A stretch of 64,000 nt of DNA from Pseudoalteromonas rubra (GTDB taxonomy: Bacteria; Pseudomonadota; Gammaproteobacteria; Enterobacterales; Alteromonadaceae). A program made the translations under genes and the position numbers. The DNA lies in NCBI RefSeq assembly GCF_000238295.3, contig NZ_AHCD03000035.1, forward strand, positions 496,001 through 560,000, written 5' to 3'. The notes under the pieces are model-generated. The model had not been told where the DNA came from and ran no database searches. It was given only the letters and a program-made list of their open reading frames with translations. Below, piece after piece: positions 36,026 through 45,774 of the stretch (the stretch's first letter is position 1; each line of letters opens with the position of its first letter).

Positions 36026-36508
36026 TCACTCATCACCAGCGTTACCATTTTTGCCAATGAACTCTATTGAGAAGCCCTTACCGTCTTCACCAGAGACAAA
36101 CACTGAAATATTCTTGTCTTTATTCAATTGATACCTAATTTTGTTGGGAAAATCATGCCTTGAATTTTCGAATACCGCGGAATCAGCATCGCAACGTGTT
36201 AATTTGAAAGCTGTTGGTAATGTATTACTGGCAACTTTGGCCAAATAAAAAACCTCTCCCGACATTTCAACCAGTCGAAGCGATTCGGCGCTCACAACTT
36301 TGTTTTTAACAATTGAATACGTTTGACCATAGCCCTCAAATGTTTTCTCACTGATACGACTCCATGATTCACTGAATTTCAATTTGCTGTTTTCAGAGTG
36401 CCAATTGCCTGTCAGCCAATTTAATGCATTCAACGTATTACATGCCTTCTCCTGGGCCGTACATTGAAAAGCCAAACAAAATAACACCAAACTCATCACT
36501 TTCGACAT
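36026..36508 (-). CDS. Secreted DUF6265-like protein
   Basis: 160 aa from ATG 36508. The ATG five codons upstream sits inside the GGAG that serves as ribosome-binding site for this one. Signal peptide (SKVMSLVLFCLAFQCTAQ). The domain matches the DUF6265 pattern: LNWLTGNWHSE, SESWSRISEKTFEGYGQTYS, AESLRLVEMSGEVFYLAKV, AVFENSRHDFPNKIRYQL. A lipocalin-like beta-barrel is likely; ligand and role are unknown. Monocistronic. Confidence 0.75.
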   Translation of the reverse strand: MSKVMSLVLFCLAFQCTAQEKACNTLNALNWLTGNWHSENSKLKFSESWSRISEKTFEGYGQTYSIVKNKVVSAESLRLVEMSGEVFYLAKVASNTLPTAFKLTRCDADSAVFENSRHDFPNKIRYQLNKDKNISVFVSGEDGKGFSIEFIGKNGNAGDE

Positions 36509-36849
36509 GCTAATCAACTCCATTGATAACTAGATTTACAAACGCAGTACACCTAGATTTGTGTTTAACAAAACTGCCTACCTTTTGCAAAGCACGGTTC
36601 ACCGCAGCCAGAACAAAGTGTAACTGTACTCTTATCAGACTTACTTTATGTTTGTTTAACAACACACAAAAATCTAGCCATTGCGATGCTAAATTTGCCT
36701 TACCGTTGTCATTAGCAACTTAGCAGTCAAAGCTGTATTTATTGGAAGCTGCTATGTTGTGGTTAAACAACTCTCAGATTGCAGGAGCCACAAAGCAAAG
36801 GAAGTGACAGCAATTCTTTTGCTCAGCTCACCATTACCAACCTATCGCA
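36509..36849. other. Intergenic stretch, no supported gene
   Basis: 341 bp. A 66-codon plus-strand frame (36523-36723) has no ribosome-binding site and no resemblance to a family. Confidence 0.55.
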
Positions 36850-38211
36850 CTAAACATTTCGCTCAGTAAACACCACTTTAAAGCTCGCACCACCCTGCTC
36901 ATTTTTACAGGTAACGCTGAGTTTGGCGTTGTGAAAATCAACCACTTCTTTGACGATAGACAGGCCCAGTCCGCTGCCAGTCAGGGTAGATTGCTCTTGT
37001 CGCCAGAAGCGCTCAAACAGACGATCGTAGTACTGTGATTGGATCCCAGGACCGTTGTCACTGACTTCCAGCTCAGTAGTGGTCACTCTTACCTGAATTT
37101 TGGCGTTATCCTGCGAGTGTTTCAGGGCGTTTTCGACCAGGTTTTTGATCATAATGTGGACGGCGGCTTTATCAGCGAGGATCTGATCTGTGTCAGGGTC
37201 TGCATCGAGGCTTAATTCTTTATCAAACTGCAGTGCCAATGGGGCAAGCATCATACACACTTCCTGCGCCAGTGCCGACAAACTCACCGGTACTTTGTTA
37301 TACACTACAAAGTTTTGCGCACGAGACAGATCCAGTAGCTGCTGCACCACCCGGGTCATGTACGCGACATCGTTGACGATTTCTTCGCGGATCTGGGGCG
37401 CAATATCAGCCAGCTGAACCCGGGTGTTTAACACAGCCAGTGGCGTTTTAAGTTCGTGAGCCGCGTTTGCCACGAACCGCTTTTGCTCATCAAAGCCGGC
37501 TTCTACCCGCTCCATTGCCTGGTTTAGTGAATTCACTATGGGTTGAATTTCATAAGGCAGGCCCTCATTGCTAAGTCTGAAGCTCAGTTGCTCTGGTTTG
37601 ATCTGCTTTAACTGGCCTGCCACGGTTTTTACCGGTTGCACCACTGAGCGCACAGACAAATACCCGACCAGCATAAACACCCCAAATGCGGCAAAAATGG
37701 TAATAGCAGTCACCCGGTTTAGTGCCGGAATCACAGCTTCGTTCGCCAGTTCGGTGATCAGATCATTGCGTGCCATATCCAGCAGCAGTGCCTGGCCATT
37801 CAGAGTGAGTTCGGTGCGAAAACGATCGACACCCGCCAGATGGGAATATCCAACCGGAATGCTCGAAGTCAGTGCCTCAAGCGCAGCCGAGCCTTGCTCA
37901 TTGCTCACAGACTGAAGCAACACCTCGTTATTCGCAGCACGGATAACACGAAACGCAAAGTTATTATACAGGGCATCATAGCCCCATTTTTCAATCACGC
38001 TATCGGGGGCATATATCAGCTGCTGCTGTTCAAAACGCAGTGCGTCTGCGACATCTTCGCTCATCCCCTTCATACTGACTTCCAACGCCAGGTTGGCATA
38101 ATTCATCGAAAACAAATGTAAAATCACACCAATGCCGGTAAATACGACAGAGCCAATTAGTATAAAGTGCAGGTAAATCTTGCGCGCAAGCGAATTTTTA
38201 ATGATCTTCAT
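36850..38211 (-). CDS. Two-component sensor histidine kinase
   Basis: 453 aa. First helix (YLHFILIGSVVFTGIGVILH, about 13-32), periplasmic sensor of about 130 residues, second helix (VTAITIFAAFGVFMLVGYL, about 165-185), HAMP, H-box VANAAHELKTPLAVLNTR (phospho-His about 250), N-box NLVENALKHS, G boxes VSDNGPGI and GSGLGLSIV. All catalytic residues are present. The start overlaps the response-regulator stop by 4 bp, so the pair is translationally coupled at the 3' end of the efflux operon. Confidence 0.92.
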   Translation of the reverse strand: MKIIKNSLARKIYLHFILIGSVVFTGIGVILHLFSMNYANLALEVSMKGMSEDVADALRFEQQQLIYAPDSVIEKWGYDALYNNFAFRVIRAANNEVLLQSVSNEQGSAALEALTSSIPVGYSHLAGVDRFRTELTLNGQALLLDMARNDLITELANEAVIPALNRVTAITIFAAFGVFMLVGYLSVRSVVQPVKTVAGQLKQIKPEQLSFRLSNEGLPYEIQPIVNSLNQAMERVEAGFDEQKRFVANAAHELKTPLAVLNTRVQLADIAPQIREEIVNDVAYMTRVVQQLLDLSRAQNFVVYNKVPVSLSALAQEVCMMLAPLALQFDKELSLDADPDTDQILADKAAVHIMIKNLVENALKHSQDNAKIQVRVTTTELEVSDNGPGIQSQYYDRLFERFWRQEQSTLTGSGLGLSIVKEVVDFHNAKLSVTCKNEQGGASFKVVFTERNV

Positions 38212-38873
38212 GCCAGTATGTATCCTATGCCGCGAAGCGTTTTAATGGTCACGCCAGCTTCTGTGCCATCGAGCTTTTTGCGTATTCGGTGAACCGCGAC
38301 TTGCAAAGCATTGTCAGTTACTTCGAACCCCATCGCATAAATGGCATCGTATAGAGCATCCTTGCCAACTGTCAGCCCGACATGACGCAACAGATACTCT
38401 AAAATGGCCACTTCGGTTTTACCCATAGACAGGTTTTCACCACTCACTGTCACTCTGCGAGATTTAGGGTCAAGAGCGAGATTGCCATGAGACAACAAAG
38501 TGCCTGTATACTGGCTCGGTCGACGCAGCAAAGCACGCATACGCGCCAGTAATTCGCCAATGTCGAAGGGCTTGTTAATATAGTCATCTGCGCCCAAATC
38601 CAGCCCGGCAATGCGGTCATCTACACTGCCACGCGCTGTTAAGATCAAGACAGGCACCGGGTTTTCAGCTCCACGTAGTGCTGCAATCACATCCAGTCCA
38701 TCTTTGTCAGGCAGACCCAGATCCAGAATAATGGCGTCGTAGTGCCACAGGGCCATTTGATCATGTAATGCACCAGCACTGGTGGCAATATCGGCAGCAT
38801 AGCCTTCCTTAGTCATGGCCTGCTGGATAAAACTGGCCAGTTGCAGGTTATCCTCAGTGATCAAAATGCGCAT
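38208..38873 (-). CDS. OmpR-family response regulator
   Basis: 221 aa from ATG 38873 (GGAG upstream; the longer frame lacks homology). Receiver domain (about 1-115) with acidic pocket ITEDN, phospho-acceptor IILDLGLPDKDG (Asp about 51) and Lys in YINKPFD. C-terminal winged helix (about 125-220). Partner of the overlapping kinase gene; probably controls the efflux operon upstream in response to an envelope or cationic stress. Confidence 0.92.
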   Translation of the reverse strand: MRILITEDNLQLASFIQQAMTKEGYAADIATSAGALHDQMALWHYDAIILDLGLPDKDGLDVIAALRGAENPVPVLILTARGSVDDRIAGLDLGADDYINKPFDIGELLARMRALLRRPSQYTGTLLSHGNLALDPKSRRVTVSGENLSMGKTEVAILEYLLRHVGLTVGKDALYDAIYAMGFEVTDNALQVAVHRIRKKLDGTEAGVTIKTLRGIGYILA

Positions 38874-38914
38874 ACTAGGTTCTCCATTGTCTGACTTTGT
38901 AGTGCTTTTACTCG

Positions 38915-41900
38915 TTATTCCGTACATATATTAACCAGGCGTGGCACATCTGCCGATGAGTGCTGACTACATTTGGGTAACAGCAATTGCAGCAATACCG
39001 GGATGACCACCAGCACCAATATTGTAGAGGTCACCAGCCCACCAATAACGGCCCATGCCAGCGGTGGCCATAACGGGCTGCTGGCTGACGTTAGCGGCAG
39101 CATGCCCACTATGGTTGTAACTGTAGTGACTATAACAGGGCGCACTCTATTTTGTACCGATAACATGATGGCTGCCTGAGTATTCTGACCGCCTTGTACG
39201 TAAAGCAAAGTACCGTCGATCAACAAGATAGCATTATTTACCACGATCCCTGCTAATGCCAGAATACCCAATACTGACATAAACCCGAACGGAACCTGTG
39301 CCAGACTCAGCATGGCAGGTGCACCTATAACGGCAAATGGAATACTCAGCATCACCAGTAAGGTTAAACGCAGTGAGTTAAACTGGAGTATCAGGGCTAT
39401 AAAAAGTAGCAATGCACCAACCGGCAGCGTTTTCACCAGCGCATTATTGGCCTCACCAGACTCAGCCATTTCGCCGCCAAACTCCAGTTTAAGGCCATAG
39501 CGCTGTGCAATGGCTGTTAGTGCTGGTGTCAGCTCAGTGAGTAGTTCAGTCTCATCCACACCGGGCGCCACTTCACTGATCAGTTTAACCACGGGCACAC
39601 CGTTTCTGCGTTCCAGAAGCGCCGGCTGACCAAGCACCTGAATATCTGCCAGCGCATGCACTGGTACGGGTTTGTCTATCAAAGACGTAAGTACACCAGT
39701 ATTCATCATGTCCATGCTGTCATGGCTGGAATTCGGGTCGTACAATACCACCGCTGTTGGCTCATCATTAAAACTCACTTGCGTCATCGTCAACCCTGCA
39801 CTGCGCCAGGCCAGATAGTCGTTGAGCTGGCTTTCCGTCAGACCAAACTGACTAAGGCGTTGCGGATCAAACGTCATCGTCAGCTGTGGGACGGGGACTG
39901 CGTAGTCTTTCCCCGGCGCTTCGAAGCGCGCATCTGCTTTGAGCATGGCAAAGACCTCTTCACCGGCACGGCGAAGTACATCGTAATCTTCACCACTTAG
40001 CCACATCACCACAGTACTTTCTAATGGCGGTCCCTGACCCAGTTCACGGGCACGCAACACGGCCTCTGGATACGCTTTTTGCAAGCTGGTGTTAAGCTGT
40101 TCAACCAGCTGAGCCATATCTGTATTGGCTTGTGCAGTCAGCACCACACGGCCAATATGACTTTCATCCGGCTTTTGCGCCAAATTGTAGTAAAACCTCG
40201 GACCAGAAAAGCCATTGAACACTAAGGTACGCTGGACGTCAGCTCGGGCGCTAATGTCCTCAGCAATCTGGTTCAATATGCTGGCTGTATGTAGTTTATG
40301 ACTGCCCATCGGCAGCTCTACATCCACAATGGCCTGGTTACGGTTGGTTTTTGGAAAAAACTCGCCATCAGCTTGTGGCAATGACATTAATCCGGCGCAT
40401 AAACCAAAAGCCGCAACCAAAGTCAGCGCTTTATGTTGCAACGTAAACTGCGATAAAGCCAATGCCCCCCGCTCTAAGTGCTGTTGCAACTGCTGCTGCC
40501 AGCGTGACGCCCCCAGTGTGCGAGCAGGCAAATAACGGTTAAGTAAAGGCACTAATGTCAATGCAATCGCGTAGCTGGCAACAATACACAAAATAACCAT
40601 CACCGGAATACTGGCAATAAAATCTGCCACACTGCCCTTGGCCATGAGCATAGGTAAAAATGCCGCTATCGTTGTCACGGTGGCCGCGCATAAAGGACGC
40701 CATAGCTCATGGATACTTTGGATGGCGCTGTGCAAAGGAGCGGTACCAGACGATATATGGCGATTAAAACGTTCAGCAACCACAATACAATTATCAACCA
40801 TCAGGCCAAGGGACAAAATAAGTCCTGCAATCGTCATCTGGTGTAACACCCCATCCATTGCACTGAATGCCGCGATGGCAGATAGCGTGATAGCCACCAC
40901 TGCAATACACACGCTGGCAGCCCCACTTGCGGACAGGAAAATAAACAAAATGGCGGCAATGGCGATCAGGCTAATCATTAAAGATTGCATCAGGGCATCT
41001 TTACGCTTTTTGGCCCACTTAGGCTGGAATAACTCAATGCTCACGGCCTCTGCGCCATGGGTCTGATTAAACCGCTCAACCAGCTGGGTGATCTGCTCTC
41101 CTGCCTGAGCAATGCGGATCCGGTTAGGTACCAGAGTTACCGCCACGCCCAGTTGCTGCTGACCGTCAACCCAGAAAGACTCTCGGGCTTTGGGGTCGGT
41201 ACGATAGTGGACATCTGCCAATGTGGATAGGGGTAACTGCTGATCTTGAGCCGTTGCGATCAGGGTATTTTTCAATTCATCGGTAGAGTCTAGTTGAGCA
41301 ACAGGAGATAAGATCAGGTTAGCTCGGTCGTCGGTGATGCTGGCCACCGAATCTGTATTATTAGCAGCTGCTATACGCTGTGCAATCTGCAAGGGGGTAA
41401 TACCCGATTGCTGCATAGTCTGCTGTGAAAAAGCCACCGCTATCTGTTGCCCCGGATCGCCCACCAGCTGTGCATTACGTACCGTACTAAGTGCCAATAG
41501 CTGGTCGCGCAGCGCGATGGCAAGTTGGCGCTCCTGTAACAAATCTCCCCGACTGCGCACTGACAAAAAAATCCCCTGGGTGTCCTGCACGCGATCCATA
41601 ATGGTCATCGACAACGTCGGGTTACTCTGGCGTATTGGCGCAATACTTTCTTTGATCCGTTGCCAGACCTGATCTGTGTTGTACACGGTTTCTTTTAACT
41701 CAATATCCAACGACGCAGCGCCATGTTTTACCTGAGCACTGTAGGCCTGAATCTCATCTATTTGTGCTAACACGCGCTCCAGCGGGCGAATGTAACGCTG
41801 CGCCAAAGACTCGGCTTCGAGACCACTGGCATTGAGCACAATCAGGCCATTGCGATATGGAAAGGTGGGGTCTTCCTGCTCAGGGGCACTAAACCAGCCT

Positions 41901-41977
41901 CCCACACCAGCAAGGCACACAATACACATCAAACCCAGGATCAGGCGTGGGTTGACAAACCAGGGCGTTTTATTCAC
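38915..41977 (-). CDS. RND efflux pump inner-membrane permease
   Basis: 1020 aa. Twelve membrane segments in two repeats with large periplasmic loops after the first and seventh. The proton-relay Asp lies in ILSLGLMVDNCIVVAERF, and the second repeat has ILALAGIVVNNAILLIDG. It belongs to the HAE/AcrB-like branch closest to the multidrug and cationic-compound pumps of marine gammaproteobacteria (no CzcA-type metal signature). It lies 3 bp from the adaptor gene. No outer-membrane TolC-type gene is in the operon, so the exit duct must come from elsewhere. Confidence 0.92.
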   Translation of the reverse strand: MNKTPWFVNPRLILGLMCIVCLAGVGGWFSAPEQEDPTFPYRNGLIVLNASGLEAESLAQRYIRPLERVLAQIDEIQAYSAQVKHGAASLDIELKETVYNTDQVWQRIKESIAPIRQSNPTLSMTIMDRVQDTQGIFLSVRSRGDLLQERQLAIALRDQLLALSTVRNAQLVGDPGQQIAVAFSQQTMQQSGITPLQIAQRIAAANNTDSVASITDDRANLILSPVAQLDSTDELKNTLIATAQDQQLPLSTLADVHYRTDPKARESFWVDGQQQLGVAVTLVPNRIRIAQAGEQITQLVERFNQTHGAEAVSIELFQPKWAKKRKDALMQSLMISLIAIAAILFIFLSASGAASVCIAVVAITLSAIAAFSAMDGVLHQMTIAGLILSLGLMVDNCIVVAERFNRHISSGTAPLHSAIQSIHELWRPLCAATVTTIAAFLPMLMAKGSVADFIASIPVMVILCIVASYAIALTLVPLLNRYLPARTLGASRWQQQLQQHLERGALALSQFTLQHKALTLVAAFGLCAGLMSLPQADGEFFPKTNRNQAIVDVELPMGSHKLHTASILNQIAEDISARADVQRTLVFNGFSGPRFYYNLAQKPDESHIGRVVLTAQANTDMAQLVEQLNTSLQKAYPEAVLRARELGQGPPLESTVVMWLSGEDYDVLRRAGEEVFAMLKADARFEAPGKDYAVPVPQLTMTFDPQRLSQFGLTESQLNDYLAWRSAGLTMTQVSFNDEPTAVVLYDPNSSHDSMDMMNTGVLTSLIDKPVPVHALADIQVLGQPALLERRNGVPVVKLISEVAPGVDETELLTELTPALTAIAQRYGLKLEFGGEMAESGEANNALVKTLPVGALLLFIALILQFNSLRLTLLVMLSIPFAVIGAPAMLSLAQVPFGFMSVLGILALAGIVVNNAILLIDGTLLYVQGGQNTQAAIMLSVQNRVRPVIVTTVTTIVGMLPLTSASSPLWPPLAWAVIGGLVTSTILVLVVIPVLLQLLLPKCSQHSSADVPRLVNICTE

Positions 41978-41980
41978 AAC

Positions 41981-43048
41981 TTACTCCTTATAAAGCGAGG
42001 GGGTTTGCAGCGTCCGACTATCTGCAAATACCAATGCCGGTGATTCAAGCGCTTCTGTACTCGTTACCAATATATGATTGGCTCGCCCCGTTACGACCTG
42101 CACGTACTGGCGTCGTTCAGGGCTCGATTGCAGCACGACATAAGACTGACCTGTTTCGTCATAATGCAGGACCCCACCAGGCAGCTGATATAAACGCTGA
42201 TCCGAAAGCGGAATTTGTAATTGTACATTCAAGCCCATCCAGCTTTGCTCATGTGCTGCCAGTTGGACTTTCAAGAAAAAGAAAGGAGAGCGAGACCCCA
42301 GCGGCAGTACACGCTCTACAATTACCCCCGTAATTGATTCATTTAACGCAGGCACAAATACCTCTACCTGCTGTTGTGCATCGACCTTTAAGGCTACTTC
42401 TTCGGGGATTGCAAAGCGGGCATGTAACGCATCGGCCGCCTGAAAGTTCATTACCGTTTGCCCAGCCTCGGCGTACTCTTTTTTACGTACCAGCAGATCG
42501 CTTACCACCCCATCAAATGGTGCGCTGATGGTCAACTCCGCAAGTTGATTGCGCGCGGCATTCACTTCGGCCTGCGCCTTATTTATCTGCTGATAGGCCA
42601 TATCCAGGTCACGACGCAGCTTGTCCAGCTGAGACTGAGTTTGCAGGTTACGTTTTACCAAAGCCTCAGCGCGCTCGAATTCGGCTCGGGAATTGGTAAA
42701 CGCTGCATTTGCCCGCTGGAGCTCAGCCCGAGCCTGATCCAGTAGCGCATAAGCCACGGGATCGTAAAGCTCCATCAAGGCTGTGCCCTGAGTCACAAAC
42801 TGCCCGGCACGCACCCAGAGCTTTTCTACCCGACCCGATTTCAATGCAGCCAGCTGAGTGTCTTCTGCGCCTTCAATCTGGCCATAAAATACTTTCTTTG
42901 GTACGTCTATAACCCGCTCAGGCAGCACAGTGGCTAACTGACTGTTAGCTGGCTGATTAGGATCAGCCTCTACATAAGCGTCACGCTGCTGATCCTGACA
43001 GCCAAGCAGAGCTATCAGACTCAGCAGAACAAGAGGTTTAGAAGACAT
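41981..43048 (-). CDS. RND efflux periplasmic adaptor lipoprotein
   Basis: 355 aa from ATG 43048 (GGGGT 7 nt upstream); 5' extended forms are possible. Signal peptide with lipobox LLGC, so it is anchored by lipid. The typical HlyD-type order is visible: biotinyl-lipoyl half (LAALKSGRVEKLWVRAGQFV), long coiled-coil hairpin (about 95-165, rich in Ala/Gln/Arg), second lipoyl half (ISAPFDGVVSDLLVRKKEYA) and beta-barrel. The start overlaps the 3' end of the MipA gene by 11 bp. Confidence 0.9.
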   Translation of the reverse strand: MSSKPLVLLSLIALLGCQDQQRDAYVEADPNQPANSQLATVLPERVIDVPKKVFYGQIEGAEDTQLAALKSGRVEKLWVRAGQFVTQGTALMELYDPVAYALLDQARAELQRANAAFTNSRAEFERAEALVKRNLQTQSQLDKLRRDLDMAYQQINKAQAEVNAARNQLAELTISAPFDGVVSDLLVRKKEYAEAGQTVMNFQAADALHARFAIPEEVALKVDAQQQVEVFVPALNESITGVIVERVLPLGSRSPFFFLKVQLAAHEQSWMGLNVQLQIPLSDQRLYQLPGGVLHYDETGQSYVVLQSSPERRQYVQVVTGRANHILVTSTEALESPALVFADSRTLQTPSLYKE

Positions 43049-43781
43049 ATACATACCCCAGCAATAGTTGCGCAGCACCAGATTTTTCTAGCAATGGAGA
43101 GTCTTCGATCTCGCTGCCGTATGCGGTATAGCTCAGGTCAGCCTTAATCATATGGTTTTTGCCAAAAAACCAATCACTGGAGACACCCACCTCAACATTC
43201 ATGGTTGCTTCGCCCACATAAGCCATGCGTCCGGCGCGTTGCTCGTTGGGTAGAACACCATAGTAATAGTCAACCAGATCTTCACTCAGATAACTGGCAG
43301 ACACATAGGGCATGATGCGGCCATCCCCTACATTAAATGGTACGCCATAACTTACACTAGCCTCATACCCTTTATGGGTGCTGGTCACATCGTGCATAAA
43401 AGAAAAGCCAAACTCGCCAAACTCAGTGTCCAGCTCCCCTTCAAACCCAAAGTCGAAACTCATGTCCCTGTCTTCCATTCCCAGGAAAATGTCACCATCG
43501 GCTTCTTCGTAACCATCCAGCCGTAACTGACCCACAACCGAAAACTCTATATTTTCTTGCTGCCAGATTTTATAACTGCCACGTGGTCCTAATAATGAAA
43601 AATTGCCAGACTGAATGGCCAAAGCTGGCACCAGAATGGTCTCATTGCCAATATCTGTATAGCCCTGATCCTGAGAGACAATTGCTGCGCCAACCCCCCA
43701 TTGGGTGCCTTGGTCCTGATCGTCAGCCAGAGTAGAAAAGCTCATAAATGCCAGAGAAACCAAAGAAAATGTTTTGTTCAT
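43038..43781 (-). CDS. MipA/OmpV-family outer-membrane protein
   Basis: 247 aa, signal peptide (MNKTFSLVSLAFMSFSTLA). Alternating beta strands typical of a small barrel, with MipA features GVGAAIVSQDQGYTDIGNE near the start, GPRGSYKIWQ and a terminal LLGYVYVF with C-terminal aromatic. First gene of the efflux/two-component operon. In several gammaproteobacteria MipA/OmpV genes sit beside two-component systems that respond to antimicrobial peptides, which hints at the stimulus. The operon promoter should lie in 43782-43860. Confidence 0.85.
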   Translation of the reverse strand: MNKTFSLVSLAFMSFSTLADDQDQGTQWGVGAAIVSQDQGYTDIGNETILVPALAIQSGNFSLLGPRGSYKIWQQENIEFSVVGQLRLDGYEEADGDIFLGMEDRDMSFDFGFEGELDTEFGEFGFSFMHDVTSTHKGYEASVSYGVPFNVGDGRIMPYVSASYLSEDLVDYYYGVLPNEQRAGRMAYVGEATMNVEVGVSSDWFFGKNHMIKADLSYTAYGSEIEDSPLLEKSGAAQLLLGYVYVF

Positions 43782-44197
43782 TACCGTGCTCCGTTAGTCA
43801 AACTTACTGTATCGGACAACTCATTTGTCCGGGGTTAAGTAAAACTTAAGGGAACAAACTTTCTTGAAACTTACAGTCCGGTAATTTTTTGGAAATTATG
43901 ATTTGAGATAAACGATACACAGATCGATATGGCGCTATCACATTAATAGTTATGAGACTGTGTCGACACCTGGGCATGTTAATGCAGCAGTGGTATGAGA
44001 GAGCTGAAGAGACTTACTAACTTGTTTAAGATACAGGCTGATAACGAACTAACAGCCTGCCAATCAGCCACAAACACCAGCAGCTTATTCATTAGGTTTT
44101 GGCAGCACACTTTTAATGTGAGCTGGGAAGTGAAAAGCTCAACCTTATTCGTCACCGCCTTCAAACCTGACGTACCTTGCCTGAAAGCGGTTTCTCA
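43782..44197. other. Intergenic stretch with the efflux-operon promoter
   Basis: 416 bp. The left part should hold the mipA-type promoter. Overlapping 61- and 68-codon frames on opposite strands near 44000-44200 lack ribosome-binding sites and are not called. Confidence 0.5.
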
Positions 44198-45685
44198 CTA
44201 ATTGAATGAATTATTGTGTAGCAGTACGTTTGGCGTATTGCCGTATGCCTGGAAGCCTGTGAGCAAGGAGTTTACTGTTTTATTGCGGCTAATTACGGCA
44301 TCCGTCCCTGCATTCACAATAATCCCCTTATAAAAGCCGTCGAATGTATTGTTATCGAGTAAAAACCCATTCGAGATCGAAAATTCAATGCCGGCGTATA
44401 AAGATGACCCTTCCAGGCTGATCACTGTGTTGTTCCGGAACGTTGCATTTGTAACGGCGCCAATGTCATTACGATGGATCAGTGTTCGTACTCCATTAAA
44501 CCTATTTCCTTCTATCAAGTGATCGCCATTTACAGTTGAACCCAACGTGGTATTCATGCCAAAGCTGATCCCACGTTGAAACTGAGTGATCTCATTATCT
44601 TTTATGATAGCTTGGTGCGCATTGACGACATGGATTGCACGATATTCTGGATCATTGCCAATATTGGTAATCTTATTCCCGGTAAAAGTGATTTTTCGAC
44701 CGGCTATGGTTACGGGCACTTTTGGGTGGTTTGCAGGATCAGAGTGGACTTTAATGGGATCATCGAGTTGGCCCATGTTATAATGAAAATCAACAACATT
44801 GTTGGTGATGAAAACATCAGACAGCAGGTCATCTTGCGCGTACAGGTATATATCCTGAAGCCAGTTTCTCGCAATATAATTATCTTTGATCAAAATGTTG
44901 GCATTGCGACTTAGCTCACAGTTGTCCTGGCTCACGCACGATGCATAAATACGTATCCCATACTCTGAGTTACCAATAAACTCATTACCGGCAACCAGGC
45001 TGTTCCCACCCCAGATTGTCAAACCTCGGCCTTTAAAGTGGTTATCAAGCCCATTAAAATTAAACTGGGAGTTAAGCCATTGGTTGTTTTTACCTAACTT
45101 ATCCTGTCCTCCATAATAGGCATTGTTGTTTAACTTGGCATTCTTAACAACAGAGTTGACAACATTATTAAACTCAATACCAATGCCGCCAGTGTGCTGC
45201 ACTGTGACCCCATCTATCTCGATGTTATGACCATGTTCAAATAAAAAGCCTCCACCATTGGCCGCAGCACCCGAGCTTTCTGCATCAGATGCATCAAAGA
45301 TCCCACCAATAATGCGAATATGCATTGAGTTTTTTTCCAGCAACATATATGAATAATGCTTAAACTTTAATTTGGTGTCAGCTTCCAGCCGTAACGTTGA
45401 GTTATTGGGCACAGGTAAAGGCTGTGGCTGACCTGACTGGGCATCGATATAGTTGTAGTCATAAACGCCCGAGGGGAAATAGAGCGTTGCTCGTGAATCA
45501 AAAATACCTTGATTTTTAAAGGACTCAGCAAGCACTCCAAGATCGGTCAGTGCCTGATTGATAGCTTGCGTATCGTCTATATTGTCATTGGGGATCGCAC
45601 CATAATCTTGCAAGTTTATAGTCTGACCATATGTTGAAGCAGTAAAGCACAAGCCGGTTGCGAGTACATAGTTAAGCAATTGCAT
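44198..45685 (-). CDS. Secreted right-handed beta-helix protein (pectate-lyase-3 superfamily)
   Basis: 495 aa from ATG 45685 (AAGGAT upstream). Signal peptide (MQLLNYVLATGLCFTASTYG). It opens with NLQDYGAIPNDNIDDTQAIN, the start of PF12708-type helices, followed by about 12 coils with the Asn-rich PbH1 spacing (NNVVNSVVKNAKLNNNAYYG, ITNIGNDPEYRAIHVVNAHQ). Such proteins act on polysaccharides as lyases, hydrolases or epimerases. No clear GH28 or PL1 catalytic set was seen, so activity and substrate are open. Confidence 0.8.
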   Translation of the reverse strand: MQLLNYVLATGLCFTASTYGQTINLQDYGAIPNDNIDDTQAINQALTDLGVLAESFKNQGIFDSRATLYFPSGVYDYNYIDAQSGQPQPLPVPNNSTLRLEADTKLKFKHYSYMLLEKNSMHIRIIGGIFDASDAESSGAAANGGGFLFEHGHNIEIDGVTVQHTGGIGIEFNNVVNSVVKNAKLNNNAYYGGQDKLGKNNQWLNSQFNFNGLDNHFKGRGLTIWGGNSLVAGNEFIGNSEYGIRIYASCVSQDNCELSRNANILIKDNYIARNWLQDIYLYAQDDLLSDVFITNNVVDFHYNMGQLDDPIKVHSDPANHPKVPVTIAGRKITFTGNKITNIGNDPEYRAIHVVNAHQAIIKDNEITQFQRGISFGMNTTLGSTVNGDHLIEGNRFNGVRTLIHRNDIGAVTNATFRNNTVISLEGSSLYAGIEFSISNGFLLDNNTFDGFYKGIIVNAGTDAVISRNKTVNSLLTGFQAYGNTPNVLLHNNSFN

Positions 45686-45774
45686 GATTATCCTTGTCAC
45701 TGTTTATTGAACAAACTGCATTTTAACTTTCGCATGAGTCAATGAACAAGCACTCGCAGTGCATGCTTAACACT

